A stretch of DNA of 64,000 bases from Deinococcales bacterium (GTDB lineage Bacteria > Deinococcota > Deinococci > Deinococcales > JAAFIG01). This document shows positions 62,852 to 64,000 of this stretch, piece after piece; position 1 is the stretch's first letter; each line of letters begins with the position of its first letter. The notes beneath the pieces are model-generated. The model saw only the letters and a program-made list of their open reading frames with translations. It made no database searches and was not told where the DNA came from. The stretch covers positions 124,001-188,000 of the forward strand of contig JAAFIG010000003.1 of NCBI GenBank assembly GCA_013298595.1, given 5' to 3'. Position numbers and translations under genes: made by a program.

Positions 62852-63760
62852 ATGGAATTGCGTCAGTTGCGTTACTTTGTGGCAGTTGCCGATGAACAGA
62901 ATTTTACTCGAGCTGCCCAACGTGTCTTTTTAGCACAACAAAGTCTGTCCGAGCAAATTCAAAAACTTGAGTCAAGGCTCGGTGTGACCTTGTTTGAGCG
63001 CAGCACCCGCCATGTCACCCTCACCGAAGCTGGTGCAGTGCTATTCGAGGAAGCCAAAAGCATTTTGGCAATGTCAGACAGAGCCATTCACAAAGTTCAA
63101 CGCTTGGGGCAGCTAGGAAAACTCGAGCTTGTGTTCACTGCACCTGCCATGTACACAGTGCTGCCCAATCTGCTTAGAACATTTGCTGCAGCCTATCCCA
63201 AGGTACAAATCAGCCAAACCGAAATCTGCACTGCCCACCAAATCGAAGCCTTGCTTTCGCACCGTGCCGATGTTGGTTTTCTGCACGCTCTGATGCCACA
63301 CCCCCAACTGGCGCTGCTCGAGTTGACACGTGAACCATTGGTGCTGGCACTGCCCGAAGCTCACCCACTAGTAACAAAACCCATGCTCGAGCCACAAGAT
63401 TTGGATGGTTTGCCACTAATTCTGGCACCACGCAGCCAAGCCCCGCGTTTGTTCGCCCTAACCGAACACTATTTTGCAACTTCAAAACTCGAGTTTGTGC
63501 TGGCTGCCGAAGCTCAACCCCAAAGTGCCCAACTCGCTATGGTCGAACGTGGTGTTGGCGCAGCCTTAGTAACACAAAGCGTTTTGTTAAACACACACCA
63601 TAAGGTTATAGGACGACAGATACAAGGTTTAGATTTTTCATTACCACTTCAAATAGCTACTCGAGTTGGCGATACCAACGCTTTAACACAGGCAATGCTA
63701 TTACTGGCAAAAAGGCATCTCGAGCAGCAAAGCATACTACCTTTTTCAAACCAACGCTAA
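62852..63760 (+). CDS. LysR-family transcriptional regulator
   Basis: 302 residues from ATG at 62852. N-terminal MELRQLRYFVAVADEQNFTR and AAQRVFLAQQSLSEQIQKLE form the winged helix; the C-terminal periplasmic-binding-like domain senses a small molecule. The divergent propeller gene is the probable regulated partner. Length is normal. Confidence 0.92.
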   Translation: MELRQLRYFVAVADEQNFTRAAQRVFLAQQSLSEQIQKLESRLGVTLFERSTRHVTLTEAGAVLFEEAKSILAMSDRAIHKVQRLGQLGKLELVFTAPAMYTVLPNLLRTFAAAYPKVQISQTEICTAHQIEALLSHRADVGFLHALMPHPQLALLELTREPLVLALPEAHPLVTKPMLEPQDLDGLPLILAPRSQAPRLFALTEHYFATSKLEFVLAAEAQPQSAQLAMVERGVGAALVTQSVLLNTHHKVIGRQIQGLDFSLPLQIATRVGDTNALTQAMLLLAKRHLEQQSILPFSNQR

Positions 63761-64000
63761 ACTAAAACGCTACAAAAAGATGATAAGACAACCAATTTTT
63801 AGTTCGGTATCAAAACACGCCACTGCTTAATTTTTTGTACACCAAAGAGTTTTCTCGAAAAGGGTTTTACGAGTCAAAAAGCTGATTTTGCGACTTTAGG
63901 TATTTTCTATGGTCGTGGTATCAGTATTGCTACTCCGATTCATACAATGGCTACAAATTCTCATTGGGTGCGTTAAAACGCTTGGCATATTCAAGAAAAA
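63761..64000 (+). other. Right-edge region with a possible gene remnant
   Basis: The frame from about 63815 to TAA at 63974 reads SFLEKGFTSQKADFATLGIF and continues YGRGISIATPIHTMA, which looks protein-like but lacks a start and is not recognised with certainty. It carries no CTCGAG. Confidence 0.25.

Noticed and set aside
63815-63976. Fragment of a known enzyme at the right edge
   Set aside because: The translated segment looks protein-like, but I could not assign it to a family with confidence and it has no start.

Overview
The window looks like a chromosomal segment of a free-living diderm bacterium of moderate GC (roughly mid-40s by eye), most likely a relative of the Deinococcota. This placement is inferred from gene content: futalosine-route menaquinone synthesis (mqnE), CrtI-type phytoene desaturase, a SpoIID/LytB protein, a PASTA-domain surface protein, a TPR-GGDEF protein, a beta-barrel outer-membrane protein, a T-box and a ZTP riboswitch. 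About 20 gene starts also have a TANNNT -10 box only 5-8 nt upstream, the leaderless-mRNA arrangement well known in Deinococcus. No rRNA or ribosomal protein is present to prove it.

Layout: 1-2.8 kb GNAT fragment, citramalate synthase, YgfZ. 2.85-3.33 kb a seven-repeat CRISPR array without cas genes. 3.5-7.9 kb corA-dnaJ, a nucleotidyl cyclase/ATPase and an unknown gene. 7.9-13.1 kb acyl-CoA dehydrogenase, PASTA protein, hydrolase, SpoIID. 13.4-18.2 kb MauG/CcpA-type peroxidase and a Dpp/Opp-type ABC importer. 18.2-22.8 kb PfkB kinase-MarR facing an EamA exporter, SDR, exported proteins. 22.9-27.9 kb a minus-strand unit: sigma70 promoter, T-box leader, double-Nudix protein, AT-rich metalloprotease, valS. 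28.1-32.8 kb a tiny secreted Cys/Pro peptide, TPR-GGDEF protein, membrane protein/lipoprotein pair, AlbA-type regulator. 32.8-43.4 kb alpha-2-macroglobulin, crtI, histidine phosphatase, a divergent pair sharing one -10 box, an ECF sigma/anti-sigma operon, SDR. 43.4-44.1 kb a decayed Doc toxin locus. 44.2-51.5 kb carB, SGNH hydrolase, porin-like protein, ccdA, yraN, a 34-residue membrane protein. 51.7-58.1 kb mqnE, TetR/P450 pair, lipoprotein, ZTP riboswitch-purH. 58.3-64 kb ferritin-like protein, membrane diguanylate cyclase, initiator tRNA, Rieske oxygenase, SMP-30-like protein and LysR.

The dominant signal is sequence-wide: the palindrome CTCGAG occurs about once per 100 bases (19 by hand count in the first 2,040 bases, against roughly one per 5 kb expected at this composition). 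It lies in genes in all three frames, between genes, in terminator stems, in the T-box leader and inside the CRISPR repeat. It behaves like the HIP1 octamer of cyanobacteria, and its absence marks probable recent imports, chiefly the metalloprotease gene at 25.5-26.6 kb.
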